Source: a virus
DNA length: 64,000 nucleotides
Direction: 5' to 3' (one strand)
IMG/VR virus record: IMGVR_UViG_3300044712_001937
Span: 300,703-364,702 of that record
Shown in pieces: positions 49,701 through 56,605 of the stretch. The stretch's first letter is position 1. Each line of letters opens with the position of its first letter. The position numbers and the translations under genes are program-made. The notes under the pieces are model-generated. The model was not told where the DNA came from. It made no database searches and was given only the letters and a program-made list of their open reading frames with translations.

Positions 49701-50395
49701 ATTTCAGAATCATTATCATCAGGTTTATATACTTCTAATATAGTCTCAAAACCACGATTATCACGAACACCTATTGCAAATAATCTATGAATTTGATAAC
49801 GTAAACCAGTTGTTTCACAGTCAAATGTTAATTTATGTACATCTTTATATTCTTCAAAACCTTTAAATAACCTACTTCTTGTTGATATAAAAAATTGTTC
49901 ATTAGTTCTTGGAGAATAAAATAAATCACGATATTTATACATAACATCGCCTTTTTTATCCTTTAAAAAATTTCCATCACCATCACAAAGTTTTTCATAA
50001 GGACTAATACCACCATCTCTTAAATAATTAATAATAGAATTATAGCCATATTTACTTGTGATTTTATAACAAAATCCATCTACAAGTCTTTTCTGACCAC
50101 CAGTTTTTAATGGAATTATTTTAATTCCATATTTAATCCTCATGCTATGTATGAATTCAGGAGAATTTCCATTATATAAAACATGTCCTAATTTTCCTAA
50201 ATCTTTCATATACATAAAAGGTTCATAATCTATTTGAACTATTTTAGGTTTTTGACCGGGTTCATGTATTACACAATCGGCATAACTTTTACTTGGGTCT
50301 GTTTCAACATTCACCAAATATTTGATGTTATCATTATACCCTTCAAGGAAACCTTTAATTTCTCCTAATATTTCTTTTTTATCAAACTTACTCAT
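46703..50395 (-). CDS. 43: Family B DNA polymerase (T4 gp43-like) with atypical motif C
   Basis: 1230 aa, longer than T4 gp43 (898 aa). Proofreading domain: ExoI LTFDCETTGLR (~190) and ExoII ISGFNSENFDFDF (~253). Polymerase motifs: A IVKIDYASLYPM (~535), B KILNNSLFGALGSG (~628), C LLAVTDGINFSIP (~676). Motif C normally reads DTD; here it is VTD, keeping the second Asp that is catalytic in family B enzymes. Insertions and an acidic C-terminal tail (EEEEKRLQDL, NDNSEDDGLNDVG) account for the length. Replicative polymerase of the phage. QueC lies 13 nt upstream, but no promoter motif is evident between them. Confidence 0.92.
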   Translation of the reverse strand: MSKFDKKEILGEIKGFLEGYNDNIKYLVNVETDPSKSYADCVIHEPGQKPKIVQIDYEPFMYMKDLGKLGHVLYNGNSPEFIHSMRIKYGIKIIPLKTGGQKRLVDGFCYKITSKYGYNSIINYLRDGGISPYEKLCDGDGNFLKDKKGDVMYKYRDLFYSPRTNEQFFISTRSRLFKGFEEYKDVHKLTFDCETTGLRYQIHRLFAIGVRDNRGFETILEVYKPDDNDSEIKLIQDFFNLINIIKPAVISGFNSENFDFDFILGRAKILKMDLSAIPTTLNQDIQLKRRGNSTFKHGSTAEKYTATEMWGYSIIDILHAAKKTAALNSDMKETKLKYLAKFEKVAKPNRTYISGEDNNIGRYYNENKIFVINENNEYLEILDEYQDTAKKLYTLQANKDRLSVEKYNSFRKEYLDSNPNFVDWLRKEAIPQKMTSFIGGKKLVKQYLLDDLWETEQIDELYNQSSFSLAKIIPTTYQRVCTMGTAAIWNLLLTAWSYENDIAIPFSEAKNGFSGGLARCYRIGYSKRIVKIDYASLYPMTQLTEDIFPMFDITGVIKKMLLYLTTTRNIYKRLASGDSLKEEEIQLLKEIDHETYLKLINNQITSEDKALFKIKQLPIKILNNSLFGALGSGISFNWSDNVCAARITCTGRIHLRHAVKWFSYYKLIPLLAVTDGINFSIPDYTNIRVTDEGVFVEEQEGLIEDMWKYHGLSGVPAIIEKYNVEEMKPPFMSVDNDGESLACLNLSRINYATLSLAKDKKTGNMKEKIKLTGNTIKSKTMPEYIEDFIDKGLDMILHGKGKEFVDYYYDYAENIRYMQIPLKKIASKSKVKISLSAYKKRGKDKNGRDKGMQAHMELLIKKRELIAEKLFQEHKHSLIYTKSEEKLSIDDKMKLVINHMPPEPELDSMVYYVNTGYLKSHGDSRIIKDKKTGEDRLCAKLISHEDLLNNPNMTDEYNYVKYLDAFNKRVETLLLGFEPEVRKNILVKLDKKTGNLKKEMFTSDQLELKSFELDTFDESMHMEKMEVIFWNKTGYDPRLIWDGFKLYDDYEHKIYYEIYDNALNYLNDLMKKSNKPLIKSINDKYEDGDFVLIKDGSSYNLGAYNGIYIEIIRTDIPIPKCEIELELDKIREEEEKRLQDLEIAQLNEKSDKELLEESEILFRGRVFSEFKLAYGLPKDSTMEQVFKQIDKSKEVFEELVSLRIDEVLNDNSEDDGLNDVGSIDNFNEES

Positions 50396-50408
50396 ATTTT
50401 AAATTTAA

Positions 50409-51242
50409 TTAATTACCTATGTCGTTTTTTTCATTATAATAATCATCATGTGATAGCGATGAATACCAATTAAAATCTAACTTCAATTGAAATGGTTCTC
50501 TTTTAGGACATTCCCAATTTTCACGTTTAATTTCATCACCATTTTCATTAAAAATTTTATATCCTATATTTTGCAATTCTTTAATTTTATTTTTTTTAAT
50601 TTCTTCACGATAATAATCTGGGAAACTATTCATTCCATAATAATCAGAATTAATAATTCTTTTACATGCAGTACATTCACAACATGGTTTATATTTAATA
50701 ATCTTTTCATTTGAATTTATAATAGTAGGATTTTCACAACTAACTATCAAATTAAAATACTTTGATGGTAATTCATGTGCCATTTCAACCTTAAAAGCTT
50801 TTTTTAATGGAAATTTTAATGGAACTAATTTATTATTTGCATATATTGTTTTATATGAATTATAAATTTTCTGAATATCATCTAAATATGACAATGCATC
50901 ATCATTACCCACATAACCAATTTGAATTTCATCAATTCTTTCTTGATAAAAAAGTAAACCAAATATCCATATTGGCATTTGTTTAAACATTAATTCACCA
51001 TAACAACAATGATTAACATTTACACTTAATATTGTTTCAATCCGATTAATATTAAATCCAAATTCTTCGTAAAATAATTCAAATAATAAATTAATTCTAT
51101 TTTTTTCTAACAAAACTTTTTCATTATTATTACTAATTTCAATATATATGGGATAAACTCGATTACCTTCTTTTAGATTTTTCCAAACTAAATATGTTGA
51201 ATCTAATCCTCCTGAAAACAAAACAGCAACACTTTTACTCAT
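50409..51242 (-). CDS. queC: QueC-like 7-cyano-7-deazaguanine synthase
   Basis: 277 aa. PP-loop ATPase motif VLFSGGLDSTYLV (~7-19), a QIGYVGNDDALSYLDD stretch, and the zinc-binding cysteine group VSCENPT...KPCCECTACKRI at the C-terminal side, as in QueC. QueC converts carboxy-deazaguanine to preQ0. In phages this pathway often modifies the phage's own DNA with 7-deazaguanine to resist host nucleases. Other pathway genes (folE, queD, queE, a transglycosylase) are not in this window; the radical SAM gene at 55227 does not look like QueE. Co-transcribed with the polymerase. Confidence 0.82.
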   Translation of the reverse strand: MSKSVAVLFSGGLDSTYLVWKNLKEGNRVYPIYIEISNNNEKVLLEKNRINLLFELFYEEFGFNINRIETILSVNVNHCCYGELMFKQMPIWIFGLLFYQERIDEIQIGYVGNDDALSYLDDIQKIYNSYKTIYANNKLVPLKFPLKKAFKVEMAHELPSKYFNLIVSCENPTIINSNEKIIKYKPCCECTACKRIINSDYYGMNSFPDYYREEIKKNKIKELQNIGYKIFNENGDEIKRENWECPKREPFQLKLDFNWYSSLSHDDYYNEKNDIGN

Positions 51243-51272
51243 TTTTAGTAGCTTTTGTAGTTTTTTTAAATT

Positions 51273-51611
51273 TTAACTTTTTTGTTTTTTATTATAAACC
51301 AAATAACCATCACCACAATTAAATTCACTTTTATGCATAGTATCAATAACATTATCCGGAAACACACCAGATAACCATAGTGCTGTAATAAAATTATTTG
51401 CAACTAATTCATATTTGCAACCTAATACCTCAATATCAAAATTCAAATATACGATATCACTTTTATTTTGCAAATAATTTACAATTACTTGTGTAAAAAC
51501 TCCATTTAATTTAGGTTTAAAATTAACATCACTCACATCTATTTCATTTAATAATGCATTTATTAATACATCTTGAAATATGTTATATCCCCAATAATAT
51601 TCACTTCCCAT
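51273..51611 (-). CDS. Hypothetical protein (112 aa)
   Basis: Mixed alpha/beta protein (YYWGYNIFQDVLINALLNEI, then VFTQVIVNYLQNKSDIVYLN, FITALWLSGVFPDNVIDTMH) with a CGDGYLVYNKK end. No family is recognised. It overlaps the helicase gene by 11 nt and precedes QueC by 30 nt, so it is part of the replication operon. Confidence 0.55.
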   Translation of the reverse strand: MGSEYYWGYNIFQDVLINALLNEIDVSDVNFKPKLNGVFTQVIVNYLQNKSDIVYLNFDIEVLGCKYELVANNFITALWLSGVFPDNVIDTMHKSEFNCGDGYLVYNKKQKS

Positions 51612-53385
51612 GTTTTTTCTTTATAATATTAATTAAATCATTAATTATACTTTGATTAATATCAGATTCATATTTTTCGCCATCTATAACTTGAGTAATT
51701 TCGCTCCTTTTTCCTTCAATTAAATTAAATATATATTCATCAATAGTATCTTTATAAATAAATAAATATGCATTAACTGCATTTTTTTGTCCAATTCTTG
51801 CAACTCTATCTGTACATTGGTCTAAAGTTCCGGGTGTCCAAGGCATCGTAGTTAATCCAACTTTACTTGCTGCAGTTAATGTTAATCCTTCTTTAGTTGT
51901 ATTTTCACTACCAAAAAATAATTTATATTTACTATTCTCATCTTGAAATAATTTAACTGCTTCAGCACGTTCAAAATCTTTTTGGTCTCCAGTATGAATT
52001 ACAGATATATCAGAATATTTTTCATATAATTTATATAAACTTTTTTTATAATAATCAATGATAACAAATTTTTCATTTGATTCTAATATTGAATCTATTA
52101 ATTCATTTACATTATTAATTTTTAAAAAAGAAGTATATTCTCTTAATTTACCCATAATCACTAAAGGATTATTAATTTCTCTATTACAAAATTCATTAGC
52201 AATACCTTCTTCAAGATTATAATAAATTTCATATTCTTCAGGAGTCATTTCAAGTATAACTTTTTGATATGATTTTTCGGGTAAATCTTTCAAAACCTCA
52301 GATTTCTTTTTTCTATATGTAAATGGTGAAATTTTATTAAATAATTCTTCAAATTTAGTATTTTCTTCATCAACAGTCCAACCATATCCATTTATTTGAT
52401 AACTCATTCCACAATAATATTCATAAAAATATTTTTTTGTTGGAAATTCAATGGGTGAAATTTGATTTAACACTGTATATAATTCTGCTGCTTTCGATGG
52501 TGCTGGAGTTCCACTCATAAAAATTTTTGATACTTTTTTATTTCTAAAAACATTTTCATTAAATATTTTTTTTATTGCCTTAAAAGTATTGCTACTATTT
52601 GATTTAATTCGGTGAGATTCATCACAAATCAACACATCTATTTTACCTATATTTAATTTTTCAAATTTATCGAATGTTTTATTAAAATTTGATGAATTAA
52701 AATATTCATAATTTGTTATAATATATTTAGCATCTTCAATTAAACACTTATTTTTTTTACCAATAATATACACATTAGAATTTGTAAATTTTTCGACTTC
52801 ATTATAATAATTATATTTTAATGAATTTGGTGTAATAACAAAAACTTTTTTAAAATCATTCATTTCAACATAAGCAATTGATATTAAAGATTTTCCAGTA
52901 CCCATATCTAACGCTAATAATACGTTTCTAACCACATTTAAAAACATAACACCTATAACCTGATGTGGATATAAAGAAATATTAGATTTTAAATATTTAT
53001 GAACATTATCAATATACTTATAATATGATTTTTCAAGTTCTTTCTTATATTCGACCCACTCTTCTTTTTTTATATTTAATTCTGCAATAAATTTACGTTT
53101 ATCTTCTTCACGAGAATCTATTTTTATTATTTGTTGAATAAAAATATTTTTACTTTCATTACTACCAAAATCAAAATGAATTTTATTAGAATTTTTATAA
53201 AATTTAATTAAATTATATAAACCAGCAGTGGTCAATTCCCAAGCTAATATAGATGGATTCCATTTACGTGTTTCACGAGGTAAATTTTTTATTCTATCAG
53301 TTAATTGATTATTTGGGAAATATCTAATACAATATAAATTTTTATTCCTTATTCTTTCACAATTAACTATAAATACATCATTCAT
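51601..53385 (-). CDS. SNF2/SF2-type DNA helicase
   Basis: About 594 aa from the ATG at 53385 (MNDVFIVNCERIRNKN). A TTG-started frame to 53433 would translate the promoter. The N-terminal ~75 residues resemble a HARP-like substrate module (PRETRKWNPSILAWELTTAG). The helicase core has LYPHQVIGVMFL (Q-like), LALDMGTGKSLISIAYVE (motif I), VLICDESHRIKS (DESH, motif II), IFMSGTPAPSKAAEL (III), LFFGSENTTKEGLTLTAASK (V) and DQCTDRVARIGQKN (VI), the last typical of SNF2. It may remodel replication forks or recombination intermediates, as UvsW does in T4. Confidence 0.9.
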   Translation of the reverse strand: MNDVFIVNCERIRNKNLYCIRYFPNNQLTDRIKNLPRETRKWNPSILAWELTTAGLYNLIKFYKNSNKIHFDFGSNESKNIFIQQIIKIDSREEDKRKFIAELNIKKEEWVEYKKELEKSYYKYIDNVHKYLKSNISLYPHQVIGVMFLNVVRNVLLALDMGTGKSLISIAYVEMNDFKKVFVITPNSLKYNYYNEVEKFTNSNVYIIGKKNKCLIEDAKYIITNYEYFNSSNFNKTFDKFEKLNIGKIDVLICDESHRIKSNSSNTFKAIKKIFNENVFRNKKVSKIFMSGTPAPSKAAELYTVLNQISPIEFPTKKYFYEYYCGMSYQINGYGWTVDEENTKFEELFNKISPFTYRKKKSEVLKDLPEKSYQKVILEMTPEEYEIYYNLEEGIANEFCNREINNPLVIMGKLREYTSFLKINNVNELIDSILESNEKFVIIDYYKKSLYKLYEKYSDISVIHTGDQKDFERAEAVKLFQDENSKYKLFFGSENTTKEGLTLTAASKVGLTTMPWTPGTLDQCTDRVARIGQKNAVNAYLFIYKDTIDEYIFNLIEGKRSEITQVIDGEKYESDINQSIINDLINIIKKKHGK

Positions 53386-53402
53386 AACTAAATCATATTT
53401 GA

Positions 53403-53433
53403 CAAATATATTATTATTTTGATATAAATACAA
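53403..53433 (-). promoter_or_regulatory. Host-type promoter of the helicase, overlapping a GTATTTATA motif
   Basis: Sense strand TTG (53431-53433), 20 nt, TATATTTG (53403-53410), identical in spacing to the other host-type promoters. The same DNA also contains exact GTATTTATA at 53423-53431, so early and late polymerase forms could both use it. Confidence 0.7.
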
Positions 53434-53453
53434 GAAAATAAAATTATATCCAC

Positions 53454-53462
53454 GTATTTATA
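53454..53462 (+). promoter_or_regulatory. Candidate late promoter on the plus strand, GTATTTATA
   Basis: Exact GTATTTATA on the plus strand, 16 nt before the ATG of the plus-strand endonuclease at 53479. Its orientation flips with the gene, which is the best evidence that the motif is directional. Confidence 0.6.
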
Positions 53463-53478
53463 TAAAATTATTGCTGCT

Positions 53479-54372
53479 ATGAATATTTGGACTTTTGATA
53501 GATGTAAAGATGAAGCATTAAAATATTATACAAAAAAAGATTTTACTAAAAATTCAGGAAGTGCATATAATGCTGCATATAAAAATTGTTGGTTAAATGA
53601 TATTTGTAAACATATGATAATATTTACAAAACCTAAAAGCTATTGGACTTTTGATAAGTGTAAAGATGAAGCATTAAAATATTATACAAAAAAAGATTTT
53701 AGAAATTATTCTAATTCTGCTTATCAAATAGCAAAAAAGGGGAAATTTTTGGATGAAATATGTACTCATATGATACTATTAGGAAATAGTCATAATAAAA
53801 CAATTTATGTATATGAATTTTCTGACAATCATGCATATATTGGAATTACTTATAACATAATAAAAAGAAATTATGAACATTTAAGTGATATTAAAAGTCC
53901 TGTATATAAATACATAAATAAAACTAATTTAATTCCAATAAAAAAAATATTAACAAATTATTTGGTTGAAAATATTAAAGCAAAATCTCTTGAAATTTAT
54001 TGGATAGATTATTATAAATCTAATAATTGGATTTTATTAAATAAAGCTAAAGGAGGTGCTTTAGGTGGTAATAAAATTTATTGGACATTTGAAAAATGTA
54101 AAGAAGAAGCATTAAAATATAATACAAGATATTTATTTCAAAAAAATTCAGGAAGTGCATATAATGCATCTTTAAAAAATGAATGGCTAAATGATATATG
54201 TAAACATATGATAAAAACACAAAAACCAACAAGCTACTGGACTTTTGATAGATGTAAAATAGAAGCATTAAAATATAATAGAAGATTTTTATTTCAAAAA
54301 AATTCTATTAGTGCATATAATGCTGCATATAAAAAAAAATGGCTAAATGATATATGTAAACATATGATTTAA
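53479..54372 (+). CDS. GIY-YIG homing endonuclease flanked by four repeat modules
   Basis: 297 aa. A GIY-YIG nuclease domain (TIYVYEFSDNHAYIGITYNI, then IKRNYEHL, ~107-195) is flanked by two copies on each side of a ~50-aa module: YWTFDKCKDEALKYYTKKDF, then NSGSAYNAA.KN.WLNDICKHM. Such repeats act as DNA-binding parts in phage homing endonucleases. The gene runs against the surrounding transcription, with its own late-type motif, and its end overlaps the convergent gene by 4 nt. Selfish insertion between helicase and holin-like genes. Confidence 0.82.
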   Translation: MNIWTFDRCKDEALKYYTKKDFTKNSGSAYNAAYKNCWLNDICKHMIIFTKPKSYWTFDKCKDEALKYYTKKDFRNYSNSAYQIAKKGKFLDEICTHMILLGNSHNKTIYVYEFSDNHAYIGITYNIIKRNYEHLSDIKSPVYKYINKTNLIPIKKILTNYLVENIKAKSLEIYWIDYYKSNNWILLNKAKGGALGGNKIYWTFEKCKEEALKYNTRYLFQKNSGSAYNASLKNEWLNDICKHMIKTQKPTSYWTFDRCKIEALKYNRRFLFQKNSISAYNAAYKKKWLNDICKHMI

Positions 54373-54785
54373 ATAACACTTGTTTTAGTTAAACTATCAG
54401 TAATAATAATGTTTATATAACTTTCAGTAGGTAATGTTATTTTTCCACAATCTCCTTCACCTAAAAAATCTAATTTAAATTCACCTTGGAATCTACCTGC
54501 TATTTTAGTATCTTTTAGATTAAATTTATAAGTTAAAGAATATTTTTCTTCATCAGGATATAATTCTCTATCATTATTTATCACAAGATTTGCTGCAACA
54601 TTTGCTATACGATATATACCTGTTTCAACATCAATCATAGAAAATGTCACAGCTATATTATCCAACATATCATCAGTTAAATCATATTTTTCTCTAATTT
54701 GCTGAATTAAAGGATATTTTAAAATAGGTAAAGTACTATCTTTTTTTATAAAAAAATTTTTATTATCAAATGTTGAATAATTCAT
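54369..54785 (-). CDS. Hypothetical virion-type protein (138 aa)
   Basis: A helical start (LKYPLIQQIREKYDLTDDML) precedes a beta-rich domain: NIAVTFSMIDVETGIYRIAN, YSLTYKFNLKDTKIAGRFQG, EFKLDFLGEGDCGKITLPTE. The pattern resembles the small beta proteins (BppU/collar-like N-terminal domains) used at phage tails, with the G.F.G.F.i.F strand pair. The family assignment is tentative. Its ATG overlaps the stop of the holin-like gene by one base. Confidence 0.5.
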   Translation of the reverse strand: MNYSTFDNKNFFIKKDSTLPILKYPLIQQIREKYDLTDDMLDNIAVTFSMIDVETGIYRIANVAANLVINNDRELYPDEEKYSLTYKFNLKDTKIAGRFQGEFKLDFLGEGDCGKITLPTESYINIIITDSLTKTSVI

Positions 54786-55180
54786 TATCCTACGTTGTTA
54801 TTATTATCTTGATTTAATTCTTTCATTATTTTACACCTATCTGCTTTCAAAGCATCAATTTTTTCTTTAGCATTAGCTCCAATACCATCTCCAATTAAAC
54901 CTAATAATAATGCTTCTAAATTAGTAAATGGATGACCTTGTATTTCAATATAAAACCTAAATAATATATATGTTGCAAGAATTGATGCTAAATATCTTTT
55001 CCAATTATCTTTTAGCCAAAATATCCAACTCCATTTTTGGGGTGTGTTTGGACTATTAACATCTCGTTTACGAGTTTCATTTAGAGAATAAAATACATAT
55101 CCTATTATAAAAAACCACACAAATCCAAATAATTCTAATAAAGAATAACTTCCGAATATAATTTTTAAAATTTCTATCAT
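54785..55180 (-). CDS. Small membrane protein, holin-like
   Basis: 131 aa with two transmembrane helices (SLLELFGFVWFFIIGYVFYS near 12-31, YLASILATYILFRFYIEI near 62-80), a hydrophobic ALLLGLIGDGIGAN segment, and a charged cytoplasmic tail (KEKIDALKADRCKIMKELNQ). Size and layout fit a phage holin or membrane-lysis accessory; no sequence signature proves it. Upstream lies a promoter-like element shared with the divergent radical SAM gene. Confidence 0.55.
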   Translation of the reverse strand: MIEILKIIFGSYSLLELFGFVWFFIIGYVFYSLNETRKRDVNSPNTPQKWSWIFWLKDNWKRYLASILATYILFRFYIEIQGHPFTNLEALLLGLIGDGIGANAKEKIDALKADRCKIMKELNQDNNNNVG

Positions 55181-55205
55181 ATTATTATGTTTTTATATAT
55201 TTTTG

Positions 55206-55223
55206 TTATTTATATATAAATAC
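55206..55223. promoter_or_regulatory. Divergent pair of late-type motifs
   Basis: The minus strand carries exact GTATTTATA (55215-55223), 34 nt before the holin-like ATG. The plus strand carries TTATTTATA (55206-55214), 12 nt before the radical SAM ATG. The two form an almost palindromic 18-nt block, so one site may serve both genes. Confidence 0.5.
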
Positions 55224-55226
55224 TTT

Positions 55227-55919
55227 ATGATAAAATTAAAAGAATATAAAATGGATGATATTTCATTTCATTTAACAGATGATTGTAATATTAGATGTAA
55301 AGAATGTCATTGGTTCTCAGATAAAATAATGAATTCAGGTTATATACCATATAATGTTTATATTGATTGGATAAATAATAATATTCAACAAATTAAACGA
55401 ATTAGGTTAACTGGTGGAGAACCTACTATGTATAAAGATTTCGTAAATTTAGTTAATAATATTCCAGATAAAATATGGATTAGAGTTAATTCAAACGGAT
55501 TAAATATTGATAAATTAAGTCAAATAAAAAACAGAAATAAACTTGAATTAGTTATAAGTATTAATAGACCAATAACTTCAGAATTTAAACAAAAAATTTT
55601 AGATTTAGAAATTTACGAAACGAGATTTGTAACATTTCATGGTGATAATCCTGATATGACTAATGAAGTTACGAATGCTAAACAATTTGAATTACAAAAT
55701 ATTGAAAATAAAAAATGTAAATGTCGTAGTAAATTAATTAGATTTGGTAGTGATGGTTATGCATATAACTGTGAAATAGGATTAAGAACTAAAAATCCAA
55801 ATTTAAGAACAGGTTTATCATTATGGAATAACAATTTTTGTGATAATATCAATTGTGCAATCACAAAAAATTGCTATTCTAATTTCGTATCAGAAAATAA
55901 ATTTGAATTATTAAAGTAA
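55227..55919 (+). CDS. Radical SAM protein with C-terminal Cys-rich (SPASM/twitch-like) region
   Basis: About 230 aa from the ATG at 55227; a TTG at 55203 would translate the promoter block. The SAM iron-sulfur motif is CNIRCKEC (CxxxCxxC, ~22-29), followed by RLTGGEPTMYKDFVNLVNNI and a partial barrel. The C-terminal region has additional Cys in CKCRSKLIRFGSDGYAYNCE and FCDNINC...KNC, typical of an auxiliary-cluster SPASM or twitch domain. Such enzymes modify peptides, sugars or enzyme side chains. No precursor peptide or partner is evident. The 9-nt overlap with the convergent glycosyltransferase suggests a compact cassette. The substrate is unknown. Confidence 0.78.
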   Translation: MIKLKEYKMDDISFHLTDDCNIRCKECHWFSDKIMNSGYIPYNVYIDWINNNIQQIKRIRLTGGEPTMYKDFVNLVNNIPDKIWIRVNSNGLNIDKLSQIKNRNKLELVISINRPITSEFKQKILDLEIYETRFVTFHGDNPDMTNEVTNAKQFELQNIENKKCKCRSKLIRFGSDGYAYNCEIGLRTKNPNLRTGLSLWNNNFCDNINCAITKNCYSNFVSENKFELLK

Positions 55920-56549
55920 TTTAGGTGGCATATCAACATGCCATGTACGGTCGTATGTATGAACAACATATTGTTCATCATTACTAATATCAACTTTTAA
56001 ATTAAAATGAATTGGGTCTAATATTAAAAGATTATTTGCTAAATTTTCTTCTATTAATTTATTTATATATTTTCCTAATGTAATTATTCCAAATGGTTCT
56101 ACAGGTAATTGCATTAAATCATTTCTATTTATAGCAAATTCCATAATATCAATCCAAAAAGAAATATTAGGTTTAGCTATTGCAATAGCTGCATTATAAG
56201 CTGTATTACCACCAGTTTTTCTTCTTGTAATTGAAATATCGTATTCTGTTTCAAGAAATTTATCAATAGGTTTTAATGGATATGAATCAGTATCAACATA
56301 TATTCCACCAATTTTATGCATAATCAAATATCTACCAATATTTGATTTATTTGTCATATTTGATGATAAATAATTTGATATATATTGTGGATAAAAATCA
56401 TTAATAAATGAAGTTAATGAGTAATCATCCCATAATTTATATTCATAATTAGGATGTTTTTCTTTCCATAAATTACTATAATTTAAATATCGTTCAGGTA
56501 AATCACCTTCTCCTTGAACCCATATTTGATGAATCTTTTTAGGAATCAT
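55911..56549 (-). CDS. GT32-like glycosyltransferase (DXD sugar-binding)
   Basis: 212 aa. The N-terminus MIPKKIHQIWVQGEGDLPER and the YLIMHKIGGIYVDTDSYPL motif (DxD in the GGIYxDxD context) are diagnostic of the GT32/OCH1-like family; NSNISFWIDIMEF-type and DRTWHVDMPPK regions follow. It would transfer sugars to proteins or glycans on the virion or the host surface. It lies just downstream of the large repeat fibre gene region on the same strand, and ends in a 9-nt convergent overlap with the radical SAM gene. Confidence 0.85.
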   Translation of the reverse strand: MIPKKIHQIWVQGEGDLPERYLNYSNLWKEKHPNYEYKLWDDYSLTSFINDFYPQYISNYLSSNMTNKSNIGRYLIMHKIGGIYVDTDSYPLKPIDKFLETEYDISITRRKTGGNTAYNAAIAIAKPNISFWIDIMEFAINRNDLMQLPVEPFGIITLGKYINKLIEENLANNLLILDPIHFNLKVDISNDEQYVVHTYDRTWHVDMPPKLL

Positions 56550-56605
56550 ATATTTTAAATTTAATTACTGCAAATATATATTTATTTATTTAAATATTGT
56601 AACAT

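Noticed and set aside
53386-53433. Helicase start at TTG 53433
   Set aside because: The extra 16 codons coincide with the promoter (TTG-N20-TATATTTG); the ATG at 53385 is preferred.
56550-56605. TATATTTG upstream of the GT32 gene as a host-type promoter
   Set aside because: The -7 box fits but there is no TTG at the 20-nt spacing found elsewhere.
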